A stretch of 37,117 nt of DNA from Colwellia sp. GTDB lineage: Bacteria; Pseudomonadota; Gammaproteobacteria; Enterobacterales; Alteromonadaceae. Below are positions 18,177 through 27,040 of this stretch, one piece after another. Where the stretch lies: NCBI GenBank assembly GCA_029938115.1, contig JAPYOP010000044.1:1-37117 (forward strand). The letters run 5' to 3'. Numbering within the stretch: the first letter of the stretch is position 1; every line of letters begins with the position of its first letter. A program made the position numbers and the translations under genes. Under the pieces are notes generated by a model. That model was not told the origin of the DNA and did no database searches. It saw nothing but the letters and a program-made list of their open reading frames with translations.

Positions 18177-19019
18177 ATGAAAAAAACATTCCTTTCTGAT
18201 TTTTGCCAACAGGTTGCTGATTTATTCCCTTATATTGGTACCGAAAAATTCCCTTTAAAACTCGCTGAAATGTTCAAGGCGCTTGTTGATACGGACAATG
18301 TGATGATCATATTATTCCCGAGTAAAAAACTTCCAAATATTGAATATAATGATAACTTAACAGAGCCTAGAAAGTCAGTTGTTGATAAATACGTTAAAGG
18401 GGCATTTTTACTCGATCCTTTCTATCTTGCTTCTAGAAATAATAAAGGTAGTTGCTTTTTACATATCAAAGATGCAGCACCAGATGCATTTGAAGAAAGT
18501 GAGTACTATAAAAACTATTACAAATATTCATGTTTAACCGATGAATGTGGTTATATAATTCAATTAAGTGATGATAATGAAAAATTTGTTATTATTGGCC
18601 TTGGTCAAGTTAACACCGATGATGTATTTAACGCTGACCAACTTAAAAAACTCGTTGAAATTACCCCGATGATAGAACTTTTAGTTAAGAATCATTGGCA
18701 GTCCATAGATAGTAAAACAGAGCATCATCTCGATATTCGTGAACAATTGGAAACAGCGCTTGACTGTTTTGGCACTAGTATTTTAACGGATAGAGAAAAT
18801 CAGACGGTGAAGATGATCCTTCAAGGCTATTCAGGTAAAGCGATTGCACAACGATTTTGTATTTCTGTTGAAACAGTAAAATTGCATCGAAAAAATGCGT
18901 ACGCAAAACTAGATTTAGGCACGCAAGGTGAGTTGTTTAATTTATTCATTAACTCATTAATGAATATAGAAGATTACCGAGGTGGCGATCCTTTAATTGA
19001 ATATCATAGTGTTTGTTAA
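18177..19019 (+). CDS. LuxR/NarL-type (GerE helix-turn-helix) transcriptional regulator
   Basis: 280 residues. The C-terminal ~55 residues (203-258) are a GerE-type DNA-binding domain: LTDRENQTVKMILQGYSGKA, then IAQRFCISVETVKLHRKNAYAKL with the usual recognition-helix TVK-H-R pattern. The N-terminal ~170 residues show no receiver-domain Asp; they look like a GAF/autoinducer-fold ligand-sensing module, so small-molecule control is more likely than phosphorylation (inference). It stands centrally between the two large divergent parts of the cluster. NarL-like domains bind inverted TACYNMT-type heptamers, and TACCCTA/TAGGGTA elements recur throughout this window, making it the prime candidate binder. 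The ribosome binding site is weak. Confidence 0.85.
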   Translation: MKKTFLSDFCQQVADLFPYIGTEKFPLKLAEMFKALVDTDNVMIILFPSKKLPNIEYNDNLTEPRKSVVDKYVKGAFLLDPFYLASRNNKGSCFLHIKDAAPDAFEESEYYKNYYKYSCLTDECGYIIQLSDDNEKFVIIGLGQVNTDDVFNADQLKKLVEITPMIELLVKNHWQSIDSKTEHHLDIREQLETALDCFGTSILTDRENQTVKMILQGYSGKAIAQRFCISVETVKLHRKNAYAKLDLGTQGELFNLFINSLMNIEDYRGGDPLIEYHSVC

Positions 19020-19070
19020 ATATTAATCTCTATTAATTATTTAGCCAAACCAGTTAAGCCCTTCATCATA

Positions 19071-19099
19071 AAGATACTTGATATACCCTCAAGTATCTT
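19071..19099. terminator. Hairpin downstream of the LuxR-type gene
   Basis: AAGATACTTGA, 7-base loop TATACCC, TCAAGTATCTT: a perfect 11-bp stem 52 bases after the regulator stop. The following sequence is T-rich but has no clean T-run, so terminator strength is uncertain. The loop sequence equals the half-site of the recurring operator, possibly by chance. Confidence 0.5.
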
Positions 19100-19258
19100 C
19101 TACATATTATTCAGCCTCTTAAAATAAAATATCCATCTTGATCATTATTTACTCTGTTACTTTGAAGTTAACATCTTGAAATAGCTTGTGTATAACATCA
19201 TTATTAATACCAATTTGTATTTGTCTCAGGGACAATTATTTCAAAAAAACATAAAATC

Positions 19259-19273
19259 TACCTTAAAGGGGTA
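19259..19273. promoter_or_regulatory. TACCC-type operator ahead of the 6-TM / PYROXD2 run
   Basis: TACCTTAAAGGGGTA matches the palindrome TACCCTATTAGGGTA at 11 of 15, with both outer halves retained. TTTAAT (5 of 6 to a -10 box) begins 23 bases beyond it at 19297, the same spacing as at other copies. It would drive the plus-strand run beginning at 19362. Confidence 0.5.
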
Positions 19274-19361
19274 TGTTCTATTTCTAGCTTTTTAGTTTTA
19301 ATAAATCTAATCAAATCGTTATAAGTAGGTATTTATTATCAAGACGAGAGTGCACGAGTGT

Positions 19362-20231
19362 ATGAGTTATTTTAATTCGATGTTTGACCTATCTTCTGAG
19401 TCATTTCAGCAACGAATTAAATGGCTTATTTATTCTCTCCTGTTAATCAACTTTGTTTTATACATTAAAACAGACATAGTGGTTGCTACGCATACTATGA
19501 AGCATGGTGGTACATTTCTCGAGTGGAGTCGCTCATTTGCAACGACTATCGATGCAAGCGCTTGGGTATTTCTACTGATTATCTTTGAATTAGAAACCTA
19601 TGCATTATCAGATGAACAAATAACACGCACTAGAGCCTTGTTAATGGCAGTTATCCGCATTGTTTGCTACGTTTTTTTAGCGCATACCTTGTATGCACTG
19701 GCGGTATATATTTATGAAATAAACGCTGGGAATATTGTTAAAGATGTGTCTGACTTATGCCAAATACTGGGTAAGGATATCTCTTATACTGCGAATCTAG
19801 TGTATAGCGAACTCGATGCTAGTAATTGTAAAAGCTTGTCTTCGGCGAAAGAATTTCTTTATATCGACCCGCCTAAATTTATCATAGTTACAGATGCTGA
19901 GTCGCTTATTGTCATCAATCAATTAGCATGGATAGACTTGATAGAAGCGCTAACCTGGCTATTAATTTTATTTAGCATAGAAGCTTTGGTGTGGCTACAA
20001 GACAAGGGCACCATAACAGGTTCGTTTTTTAATGGCATTAAACTAACTAAACTGACGCTTTATTTATTATTATGGAGTATGGCAGGTTATTGGATATATC
20101 GAGGCCATTATATGTTTGCTTGGGATGAGTTTATGTGGATAGCTGGATTTTTTGTTATTGGTATGAATTTAGACCAGTGGAGCGATGAAATAAAAGCTAA
20201 AGCAAAGTTAAAAAACAACAATAAAGTGTAG
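19362..20231 (+). CDS. Six-helix integral membrane protein, family not recognised
   Basis: 289 residues from ATG 19362; a GTG at 19350 is an alternative. I do not recognise the family. About six hydrophobic helices are visible: WLIYSLLLINFVLYI near the N-terminus, AWVFLLIIFELETYAL, a long one around residues 95-125 (VIRIVCYVFLAHTLYALAVYI), and three in the last third (DLIEALTWLLILFSIEALVWL, LYLLLWSMAGYWIY, FMWIAGFFVIGMNL). A soluble loop of about 65 residues with two cysteines separates helices 3 and 4. Acidic residues in helices (FELETYA, IDLIEAL, FSIEAL) suggest a transport or quinone/metal-related role, but this is speculative. It is 56 bases upstream of the first PYROXD2-like gene, so probably co-transcribed. 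An electron-transfer or transport partner for those oxidoreductases is possible. Confidence 0.7.
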   Translation: MSYFNSMFDLSSESFQQRIKWLIYSLLLINFVLYIKTDIVVATHTMKHGGTFLEWSRSFATTIDASAWVFLLIIFELETYALSDEQITRTRALLMAVIRIVCYVFLAHTLYALAVYIYEINAGNIVKDVSDLCQILGKDISYTANLVYSELDASNCKSLSSAKEFLYIDPPKFIIVTDAESLIVINQLAWIDLIEALTWLLILFSIEALVWLQDKGTITGSFFNGIKLTKLTLYLLLWSMAGYWIYRGHYMFAWDEFMWIAGFFVIGMNLDQWSDEIKAKAKLKNNNKV

Positions 20232-20287
20232 TCGCGAATAGGGTGACTAAAAATTAATTTTCACGTTAATAACTGAGTAGGTAAAAC

Positions 20288-21853
20288 TTGAATCACTACG
20301 ACACAATAATTATTGGCGGTGGCCATAATGGGCTCATTTGTGCCACATACTTAGCTAAAAAGGGTCAAAAGGTACTAGTACTTGAAGCCTCGACCGAACT
20401 TGGTGGACTAGCCGCAACTCGTGAGTTTTCTCCTGGTTTTAATGCTTCAGTTGCTCATACCTTGAGTCATTTTTCAGCAAAAGTTGCCAAAGACCTCAAT
20501 TTAGCTGCTTATGGTTTTGACTTTAATGCAGCACCTATGACAAACATCGCACTGAATAGCGATGGTGAGCATGTCATTGTTGAGGGATGGGGGGCATCGT
20601 CTAAGTTAAGTGGGGTTAGCGATAAAGATAAAGAAAGTTATCGTGAATATCACCAATTACTTAAACGTTTCGCTGACTTGTTAAAACCATTTTGGCTAAA
20701 AACTATGCCTAGAATTGGCCATAGTAGTTTGAAAGAAAGTTTAACGTATGCCCATTTAGGGTTGAAAATGCGCATGCTTGGTAAGCATGATATGGGTGAG
20801 TTTATGCGTGTTGCGACATTACCAGCTCGTGACTTAATGGATGAGAACTTTGACAACAAACAACTTAAAGCACTACTGAGTTGGGATGGTTTAATTGGTT
20901 CGAAAATGGCGCCTCGCTCACCTAATGCCACTATTTTATCACTGCTTTATCGAATGAGTGGTAAGTATGAAGGCGCGCATGCACTACCAAAAGGCGGTAT
21001 TGAAAGTTTAATTAATGCATTAAAAAGCGCTGCAATTACTGCTGGTGTTGAAATTAGAACAGGCGCTAAAGTCAAAAAAATATCAATAAAAGCCGATGAA
21101 AATGGTTTAAGAAGCGAAGGGGTGGAATTGCAGTCAGGTGAACAACTTTTATCGAATAATGTCGCATCGGCGGTTGATCCAAAACGAACATTTTTAGACA
21201 TGGTTGGTGCAGAAAACTTAGAGATTGACTTTACCCATAGAATCAATCGATTACGTTGTGAAGGTTATGTTGCTAAATTGCATTTAGCCCTAAGTGACTT
21301 ACCTAAATTTACCGGCTTAGACAGCCTTGACGGCCGCATGGTCATTGCAGAAGAAATGGATTCAATCGAATTTGCTTTTGACGATGCCAAATATGGTGAA
21401 GCTTCGCAAAAACCGGTAATGGAAATTGTTATTCCAAGTTTGGCCGATTCATCGCTTGCGCCTAAAGGACAGCACGTACTTTCTGCACATGTAATGTATG
21501 TGCCTTATAAGCACAAAAATGGTTGGACCGAAGAAGCTAAGGCCGAATTGTATGAACGAGTCATTGATACACTTGCCAGTTATGCACCTGATATAAGAGA
21601 AAAAATTATCGCGGGTGAAATATTAACGCCACTTGATTTAGAACAGCAATATCATGTTACTGGCGGACATTGGCATCATGGTGAGTTATCGATATCTCAA
21701 ATGTTAATGATGCGACCTACCTATGAGGCCGCACAATATAACACACCTATCCCTGGTCTTTATCTTTGTGGTGCAGGCAGTCATCCGGGTGGTGGCTTGA
21801 TGGGTGGTCCTGGTCATAATGCAGCGAATGAAATACTTAAGGCGAAACAATAA
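20288..21853 (+). CDS. PYROXD2/phytoene-desaturase-like FAD oxidoreductase (copy 1)
   Basis: 521 residues. The N-terminal FAD motif is DTIIIGGGHNGLICATYLAK with VLVLEASTELGGLAATREF, and the C-terminal FAD closure is GLYLCGAGSHPGGGLMGGPG. Both are typical of the CrtI-like PYROXD2 group rather than of true carotenoid desaturases, and no carotenoid genes are nearby. The reaction is unknown; the family oxidises C-C or C-N bonds. The start is TTG at 20288 with GAGTAGGT before it; no nearby ATG gives the complete FAD motif. Only one base separates its stop from the next start, so copy 2 is co-transcribed and probably translationally coupled. The two may form a heterodimer or act in sequence (inference). 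Confidence 0.82.
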   Translation: MNHYDTIIIGGGHNGLICATYLAKKGQKVLVLEASTELGGLAATREFSPGFNASVAHTLSHFSAKVAKDLNLAAYGFDFNAAPMTNIALNSDGEHVIVEGWGASSKLSGVSDKDKESYREYHQLLKRFADLLKPFWLKTMPRIGHSSLKESLTYAHLGLKMRMLGKHDMGEFMRVATLPARDLMDENFDNKQLKALLSWDGLIGSKMAPRSPNATILSLLYRMSGKYEGAHALPKGGIESLINALKSAAITAGVEIRTGAKVKKISIKADENGLRSEGVELQSGEQLLSNNVASAVDPKRTFLDMVGAENLEIDFTHRINRLRCEGYVAKLHLALSDLPKFTGLDSLDGRMVIAEEMDSIEFAFDDAKYGEASQKPVMEIVIPSLADSSLAPKGQHVLSAHVMYVPYKHKNGWTEEAKAELYERVIDTLASYAPDIREKIIAGEILTPLDLEQQYHVTGGHWHHGELSISQMLMMRPTYEAAQYNTPIPGLYLCGAGSHPGGGLMGGPGHNAANEILKAKQ

Positions 21854-21854
21854 T

Positions 21855-23474
21855 ATGAAAAAGTATGATGCTATTATTATCGGTGCAGGGCATAACGGTT
21901 TAACTAACGGTGCTTATTTGGCAAAAGCAGGACTTAATGTCTTAGTCGTCGAGAAAAACGCTTATATAGGTGGCGCAGCCGTATCACGTGAATTAGAAAA
22001 TGGTTGGATATACTCCAATTGTTCCTATGTATCAAGTATGTTGCGCCAAACTATTCATAGGGATCTTAACTTAACGAAGCATGGCTTAGTGTTGGTACCT
22101 TATCTTGGTACGGTTAACTTTGGCGATAATGGCAAGCCACTTATTCATTACCATGATGGTAATGTTGGCTATAACCATTTACGTCAACATTCAGCACATG
22201 ATGCCGATTCAATGTTTAAATTTCAGGCTGACTTAACTCGCTATGCACAATTAATCCGTAAAACATTAATGCGGACTCCGCCAAATCCAACGTCTTTCAA
22301 ACCAAGAGATATTAAAGAGCTGTTATGGTTAGCGAAACAGTTTTGGGGATTAGGAGAAAAAGAGCTTTATGAGTATATGCGCTTTTTCACCACCAGTGCG
22401 GAAGAGTTTCTTGATGATTATTTTGAAAATGATTTAATTAAAGCCGCGATGGCAAGTCCAGGTATTATCGGCACTGCACTAGGTGTTTATTCGCCAGGTT
22501 CAGCTTATATTTTACTGCATCACGTTATGGGCGATGTTGACGGTAATATTGGTGCTTGGGGACTTGCTAGAGGGGGGATGGGCGCTATTTCTAATGCCAT
22601 CGCGAGTGCTTTTAAAGGCTTTGGTGGTGAAATTCGCACCAATGCTGGCGTTCAACAAGTGTTAGTAGAAAACGGCAAAGCAGTAGGTGTAGTCTTAGAA
22701 AATGGCGATGAATTGCGCGCAAATATTGTCGTTTCAAACCTTGATGCCAAACGTACTTTTACCAAATGTATGGACAAAAAAGATTTACCGCCGGGCATCT
22801 ATGAAAAAGCAAAAAACTTTAAAATTCGTGGCTCTTCAGGCAAAGTGAATATAGCTTTATCCGGCTTACCAAAATTTACCAACCTGCCAGATAATAAATT
22901 TATCAACCAAGGCGGGCAGGGCTTTGTTGGTTCACTTGAAACAATGGAGCGAGCCTATGATTGTTGGAAACATGGTCTATTTTCTGATGATCCTTTTATT
23001 GAAACAGTCATTCCTTCAGCTTGGGATCCTACGGTGGCGCCACCGGGTAAGCACTGGATGTCATGTTTTGTGCAATATTGTCCGCCTGTACTTGCTAATG
23101 GCGGCTGGAATGCCAAACAAAAAGAAGCATTTGGCCAATCGGTTATAGATAAAATTGAACGTTATAGTCCCGGATTTAAAGATTTAATTGTTCATAAAGA
23201 AATTAGAACCCCAGTTGAAATTGAAAATGAGGTTGGCTTAACTGAAGGCAATATTTTCCAAGGGGAGTTAACTATCGATCAATTATTATTCAATCGACCG
23301 TTCCCAGGGTATGCCCAGTATAGAATGCCGATAAAAAATATGTACATGTGTGGTGCTTCAACTCATCCCGGCGGTGGAGTTTCAGCTGCTTGTGGTGCCA
23401 ATGCCGCACGGGAAATACTGATGGACCTACGCAAACCTAATACGGTTCCTGAAGATTCCTTTTACGATGAATAA
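21855..23474 (+). CDS. PYROXD2/phytoene-desaturase-like FAD oxidoreductase (copy 2)
   Basis: 539 residues from ATG 21855, one base after the stop of copy 1; the longer open frame starting at 21804 overlaps copy 1 and is unlikely. Motifs: DAIIIGAGHNGLTNGAYLAK, VEKNAYIGGAAVSREL, and C-terminal MYMCGASTHPGGGVSAACGA. It is paralogous to copy 1 but clearly diverged, including EFLDDYFENDLIKAAMASPG and a longer C-terminus. Adjacent PYROXD2-like pairs followed by a GcvT-fold protein suggest a dedicated amine or N-methyl oxidation step whose one-carbon product is taken up by the GcvT partner; this is inference from context. Neither protein has a signal peptide. Confidence 0.82.
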   Translation: MKKYDAIIIGAGHNGLTNGAYLAKAGLNVLVVEKNAYIGGAAVSRELENGWIYSNCSYVSSMLRQTIHRDLNLTKHGLVLVPYLGTVNFGDNGKPLIHYHDGNVGYNHLRQHSAHDADSMFKFQADLTRYAQLIRKTLMRTPPNPTSFKPRDIKELLWLAKQFWGLGEKELYEYMRFFTTSAEEFLDDYFENDLIKAAMASPGIIGTALGVYSPGSAYILLHHVMGDVDGNIGAWGLARGGMGAISNAIASAFKGFGGEIRTNAGVQQVLVENGKAVGVVLENGDELRANIVVSNLDAKRTFTKCMDKKDLPPGIYEKAKNFKIRGSSGKVNIALSGLPKFTNLPDNKFINQGGQGFVGSLETMERAYDCWKHGLFSDDPFIETVIPSAWDPTVAPPGKHWMSCFVQYCPPVLANGGWNAKQKEAFGQSVIDKIERYSPGFKDLIVHKEIRTPVEIENEVGLTEGNIFQGELTIDQLLFNRPFPGYAQYRMPIKNMYMCGASTHPGGGVSAACGANAAREILMDLRKPNTVPEDSFYDE

Positions 23475-23478
23475 TGTA

Positions 23479-23524
23479 TCGATAAATAACGAGTCGATAA
23501 ATAATTAAGCGATGCATAACTAAG
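23479..23524. repeat. Three decayed ~15-base tandem repeats
   Basis: TCGATAAATAACGAG, TCGATAAATAATTAAG and CGATGCATAACTAAG follow one another in the gap between the second PYROXD2-like gene and the GcvT-fold gene. They probably arose by slippage; no function is evident. Confidence 0.45.
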
Positions 23525-23537
23525 TGAAGAATAACCT

Positions 23538-24767
23538 ATGAATACACTAATGAATTCTAATCACGATCTAGCCGCAGCCTATGAAGATGAACAACTACAA
23601 GTCACTCATTTCCATGCTCGCTCATCAAAATTTAATATCCGAGAAGCGTGGACTGCTTGGAATGGTTATAAGTTTGCTGATTATTATTATGATGCACAAT
23701 ATGAATACTTTTGTGTTCGTAATAGCTGTGCAACGTATGATATTTGTCCGATGCAAAAATATTATATCACCGGTAAAGATGCCATGACGATGCTAAATCG
23801 TTTGGTTACCAGAGATATTTCAAAACTTAATATCAACCGTGTCACCTACCTATGTTGGTGTACTGATGATGGACGAATGATTGATGATGGTACGGTATTT
23901 AGACTAAGTGAAGATAAATATATGCTAACCAGTGGTAGTCCATGCATTGCTTGGTTTAAAAAAGCCGCTGTTGGTTATGATGATGTTGAAGTAACTGATG
24001 TCTCTGATGAAATTGCAGCACTCGCTTTTCAAGGTCCCACAAGTTGTGAGGTATTGAAGAAGATGGGTCTAGAAGGTATTGAAAACTTAAAGCCTTTTAA
24101 TATCATGCACTTTCCATTTAAAGGCGATAGCGATAAAAAATTAACTATCTCTCGTACCGGTTTTACTGGCGATTTAGGCTACGAATTGTGGATAGATCCT
24201 AGCCAAGCGTTAGATCTTTGGGATGAGCTTTATCTTGCCGGTGAAGATTACAATATCCATCCTTACGGTGAAACGGCTCTTAATATGGCACGTATAGAGG
24301 CGGGGTTTATTTTGCCTGGCACAGAATTTAACGAGGCATTAAAAACGGTGCATTTACATCATGACCAAACGCCATTTGAACTCAATTTAGGCTGGTTAGT
24401 TGATTTTAAAAAGCCACATTTTAATGGTCGAACTGCCTTACTAAAAGATAAAACCGATGGTCCTGAGTATACTTTAGTAAAACTCGATATAGACGGTAAC
24501 AAAGCAGCTGACGACTCTTATTTATATGACAGCAAAAAATGTAAAAATCATATCGGCTATATAACCTCGACCATGTGGTCGCCAGTAGTAAAAGCCAATA
24601 TAGCGTTAGCGATGGTTAAAACAAAATACATCAAAGGTCAGATTTGGGCGGAAATTTATTACAGTAAAGAGATCCGACCGAAGCAAAAAATTGTTGAATG
24701 CACTGTGGTCAATAAACCATTTTGGGCACCGGCAAGAGCCCGAGCGACACCGCCTTTACGTTATTGA
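23538..24767 (+). CDS. Stand-alone GcvT-fold aminomethyltransferase-like protein
   Basis: 409 residues, close to the size of glycine-cleavage T protein and its relatives. Family blocks are seen in order: YDICPMQKYYITGKDAMTML, then DDGRMIDDGTVFRLSEDKYML with the acidic residues of the folate site, AFQGPTSCEVL, SRTGFTGDLGYELW, and TALNMARIEAGF. No GcvH or GcvP genes are present, so it is not part of an ordinary glycine cleavage operon. It is also not placed with DMSP genes, and I do not call it DmdA. The likely role is folate-dependent transfer of a one-carbon group, or oxidoreductase-linked demethylation with the two PYROXD2-like proteins just upstream (63-base gap). Why the cluster needs this in addition to two fused GcvT domains is unclear. 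Confidence 0.82.
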   Translation: MNTLMNSNHDLAAAYEDEQLQVTHFHARSSKFNIREAWTAWNGYKFADYYYDAQYEYFCVRNSCATYDICPMQKYYITGKDAMTMLNRLVTRDISKLNINRVTYLCWCTDDGRMIDDGTVFRLSEDKYMLTSGSPCIAWFKKAAVGYDDVEVTDVSDEIAALAFQGPTSCEVLKKMGLEGIENLKPFNIMHFPFKGDSDKKLTISRTGFTGDLGYELWIDPSQALDLWDELYLAGEDYNIHPYGETALNMARIEAGFILPGTEFNEALKTVHLHHDQTPFELNLGWLVDFKKPHFNGRTALLKDKTDGPEYTLVKLDIDGNKAADDSYLYDSKKCKNHIGYITSTMWSPVVKANIALAMVKTKYIKGQIWAEIYYSKEIRPKQKIVECTVVNKPFWAPARARATPPLRY

Positions 24768-24815
24768 TGGATACTTAATCTTTACAGTGTCAGACTTGTT
24801 AATTCAGGAATAAAC

Positions 24816-25412
24816 ATGAAAAACATTATTGGCAAAGTGGTAGAAGTTAATACAGGCACAGTAGAAGAAGTGTTATCCAAACATTCCTGTAACTCTATAC
24901 AAGCTGAACTTGACGGTTTTGTAGGTGATAGGCATCGCTCATTATCAAGAGCTGCTTGGAAGGGGGATAAACAGCCTGAAGGAACTATTCGCCGTAATGA
25001 ACGACAATGGTCGGCTATGTCAATTGAAGAGATATTTGATATGGCAGAGAAAATGGATTTAAAGGAGGCATTGACCGCTTCGACTTTGAGCGTAAATCTA
25101 TGTTTCGAAGGTATTGCTCAGTTATCTTTATTGCCAAAAGGGACTATCTTAAAATTTTCATCAGGGGCGGAACTCATGGTTGAGGAATATAATCCCCCTT
25201 GTAGTGAAATGAGTAAAAAAATCGCTGATACTTTTAGCACACATTCCGGCAACCCTTTAACTAAAGGTGCTTTTTCTAAAGCCGCAAAATATACTCGCGG
25301 CTTAGTTGGCGTGGTTGAAGTGGTAGGAAAGATTAGTGTTGGTGATGAAGTTGAAGTGAAGGTATATCAACCGCCAGTATGGATGAGCAAGTTTACCAAA
25401 GTAAGTAAATGA
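24816..25412 (+). CDS. MOSC-domain protein
   Basis: 198 residues, essentially one MOSC domain. GFVGDRHRSLSR and RRNERQWSAMSIEEI are typical, as is the conserved cysteine in EYNPPCSEM (Cys129). MOSC domains bind the molybdenum cofactor or transfer sulfur; single-domain bacterial forms can be subunits of N-hydroxyl or N-oxide reducing systems, or act in sulfur delivery. No molybdoenzyme gene lies in the window. It is last in the plus-strand run, 48 bases after the GcvT-fold gene, with AGGA seven bases before the ATG. This position suggests a role with the PYROXD2/GcvT step, for instance on an N-oxygenated intermediate (inference). Confidence 0.85.
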   Translation: MKNIIGKVVEVNTGTVEEVLSKHSCNSIQAELDGFVGDRHRSLSRAAWKGDKQPEGTIRRNERQWSAMSIEEIFDMAEKMDLKEALTASTLSVNLCFEGIAQLSLLPKGTILKFSSGAELMVEEYNPPCSEMSKKIADTFSTHSGNPLTKGAFSKAAKYTRGLVGVVEVVGKISVGDEVEVKVYQPPVWMSKFTKVSK

Positions 25413-25471
25413 ACCAGTTGTTGGGTAGCTTTGGCTGACCTGAGTGCGTGCCTTCATGATTACTTCCTCTT

Positions 25472-26932
25472 CTATCGTTTGCTTGCGCGAAGCGCTTGCA
25501 CATTAAGCTCCCAATTCGCGTGATCATCGGCTCCAGCAGGTCCGATCTTTCCCTGTGCTGACAGCAGTAAAGATTTAGGATCGTAAACCACGCCATTTTT
25601 CACCACAAGCTTAATATTTCGAGCGACCTTAATATCAGCCAAAGGATCCCCTTTGACCACAACTAAATCGGCAAGCTTTCCAATTTCAATGGAGCCAAGT
25701 TTGTCGGCAACACCAAGAGCCGTTGCCCCATTGATGGTCGCCGCTTTTAAAACAACCGCGGGAGGCAAACCAGCATAAGTCATCGCGAGTAATTCTCGGT
25801 GATAGGCAAAACCGGGTAACAGGCTAGTGTAAACAGGCTCATCAGTGCCAACAATCAGCAGGTTTTCGCCCCCCGCTTTATAAAGCGCCATAAGTTCAAG
25901 CACTCTCTGAACAAATTCTGGTTCATCTGACTCTGGCTCTGGCGGACCACGTTTCTTAAGAAGAACTTGGGTGTAGGGGGTAAAATATTTTCCTTCATCA
26001 GCCCAAACCATGTCAGAGAGGTGCTTTCGTCGCAAGTTAATGCCGCCATACATTTGCAAATTAGCATCGTAATACACCTGATGTTTTATCATCAACTCGA
26101 CCATTTCATTCATTTCTGCACTTTTGGGATCATTACTTCCAAGGGCAGGGGTGAGCTGGTGCTCGATGCGATCCATGCCCATCAAAATAGCATCACGTGT
26201 GGAGACGTCGTACTCAACATTGTAATTGACAAGATGAGCGGCCGTTGTCATGCCATTTTTATGTGCTTGTTCAATAATAACCTGTGCTTCAGCGGGTGTT
26301 GCCTGCTTTATTTTGATACTGACAACGCCTTGTTCAGCCCATTTATCTACCTCATTTCTAATTTCATCTGCCGATATATCATTAGGCCAAGCTATACACT
26401 CGTCGGCGGCCACCTTGACTTGATACTCACATCGAAAGGCTCCGAAATAGGGACCGGATACAAATAGACGAGGCCCAATAGCGTCGCCTGCCACAATTAA
26501 ATCTCGTTGAGCAATGACACGTTCAGGGTAAAACTCACCTGCTGACCAAGTTGAGGTCACGCCATTAGCCAGAAAGATAGCACCATTGTGAACAACTTCC
26601 TCAACACGACCTTTATCAACTAAATCTAAATTGTAATGGGCATGCATATCGATTAGTCCTGGTATGACTGTTTCTGACTCGGATAACTCGATAACCGTGG
26701 CGTATGAGATGTTCTGCTGCTCTTTTAAAACATCGACACCAACGATTTTTCCCGCTCGAATTACAATGCCACTATTACGTCTTAAGATGTTGCTGATCCC
26801 GTCGAACAACCAGCCACCCCGAATAAGTATCGGTTCTGCCTTCTCTTCGCTCGCTTGAGCAAGAGTTGAGACAGAAGAAAAGCCAACAAAAAGTGTCATC
26901 ACATAAATAACAAGTCGGATTGAATGGTGCAT
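25472..26932 (-). CDS. Secreted amidohydrolase (imidazolonepropionase-like metal hydrolase)
   Basis: 486 residues with an N-terminal signal peptide (cleavage probably after AQA near residue 27). The amidohydrolase metal site is complete: His97 and His99 in IDMHAHY, Lys207 or Lys209 in VSIKIKQ, His233 in TAAHL, His258 in RIEHQ and Asp364 in VGTDEPV. Members hydrolyse amide or C-N bonds in cyclic or peptide-like compounds; exported forms include carboxypeptidase/prolidase-like enzymes. The substrate is unknown. GGAGGA stands just before the ATG. It is divergent from the sulfatase gene, with TACCC-type elements in the 258-base gap. A TATACT -10-like box is correctly placed after the element at 27005. 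It converges with the MOSC gene. Confidence 0.88.
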   Translation of the reverse strand: MHHSIRLVIYVMTLFVGFSSVSTLAQASEEKAEPILIRGGWLFDGISNILRRNSGIVIRAGKIVGVDVLKEQQNISYATVIELSESETVIPGLIDMHAHYNLDLVDKGRVEEVVHNGAIFLANGVTSTWSAGEFYPERVIAQRDLIVAGDAIGPRLFVSGPYFGAFRCEYQVKVAADECIAWPNDISADEIRNEVDKWAEQGVVSIKIKQATPAEAQVIIEQAHKNGMTTAAHLVNYNVEYDVSTRDAILMGMDRIEHQLTPALGSNDPKSAEMNEMVELMIKHQVYYDANLQMYGGINLRRKHLSDMVWADEGKYFTPYTQVLLKKRGPPEPESDEPEFVQRVLELMALYKAGGENLLIVGTDEPVYTSLLPGFAYHRELLAMTYAGLPPAVVLKAATINGATALGVADKLGSIEIGKLADLVVVKGDPLADIKVARNIKLVVKNGVVYDPKSLLLSAQGKIGPAGADDHANWELNVQALRASKR

Positions 26933-27004
26933 GTTTCCTCCAAAACTAAATTTCTATAAATTAAGATTCAAATTCATAGTATATAGTTATAACAATAAGA
27001 CCAT

Positions 27005-27019
27005 TACCCTAACGTGTTG
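27005..27019. promoter_or_regulatory. TACCC-type half-site ahead of the amidohydrolase gene
   Basis: TACCCTAACGTGTTG has a perfect left half (TACCCTA) but a poor right half (9 of 15 overall). On the minus strand TATACT (5 of 6 to a -10 box) begins 21 bases further on, 70-75 bases upstream of the amidohydrolase start. Confidence 0.4.
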
Positions 27020-27040
27020 GTTCTGTGTGAATTCTTATGG

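Larger units (their letters stand above)
19020..19361. other. Intergenic region between regulator and 6-TM gene
   Basis: 342 bases. It contains the hairpin at 19071-19099 and a TACCC-type element at 19259-19273; otherwise AT-rich with no coding signal that I can see. Confidence 0.5.

Noticed and set aside
20240..20255. AATAGGGTGA before the first PYROXD2-like gene as an operator
   Set aside because: Single half-site and no placed -10 box; the run is better served by the element at 19259.
20288..23474. Carotenoid biosynthesis (phytoene desaturase pair)
   Set aside because: The GGGHNG/GAGHNG and C-terminal motifs fit the PYROXD2 group, and no phytoene synthase, cyclase or other carotenoid gene is nearby.
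23538..24767. DMSP demethylase DmdA
   Set aside because: It has the GcvT fold, but the context lacks dmdBCD or DMSP lyase genes, and the sequence has no features that I can tie specifically to DmdA.
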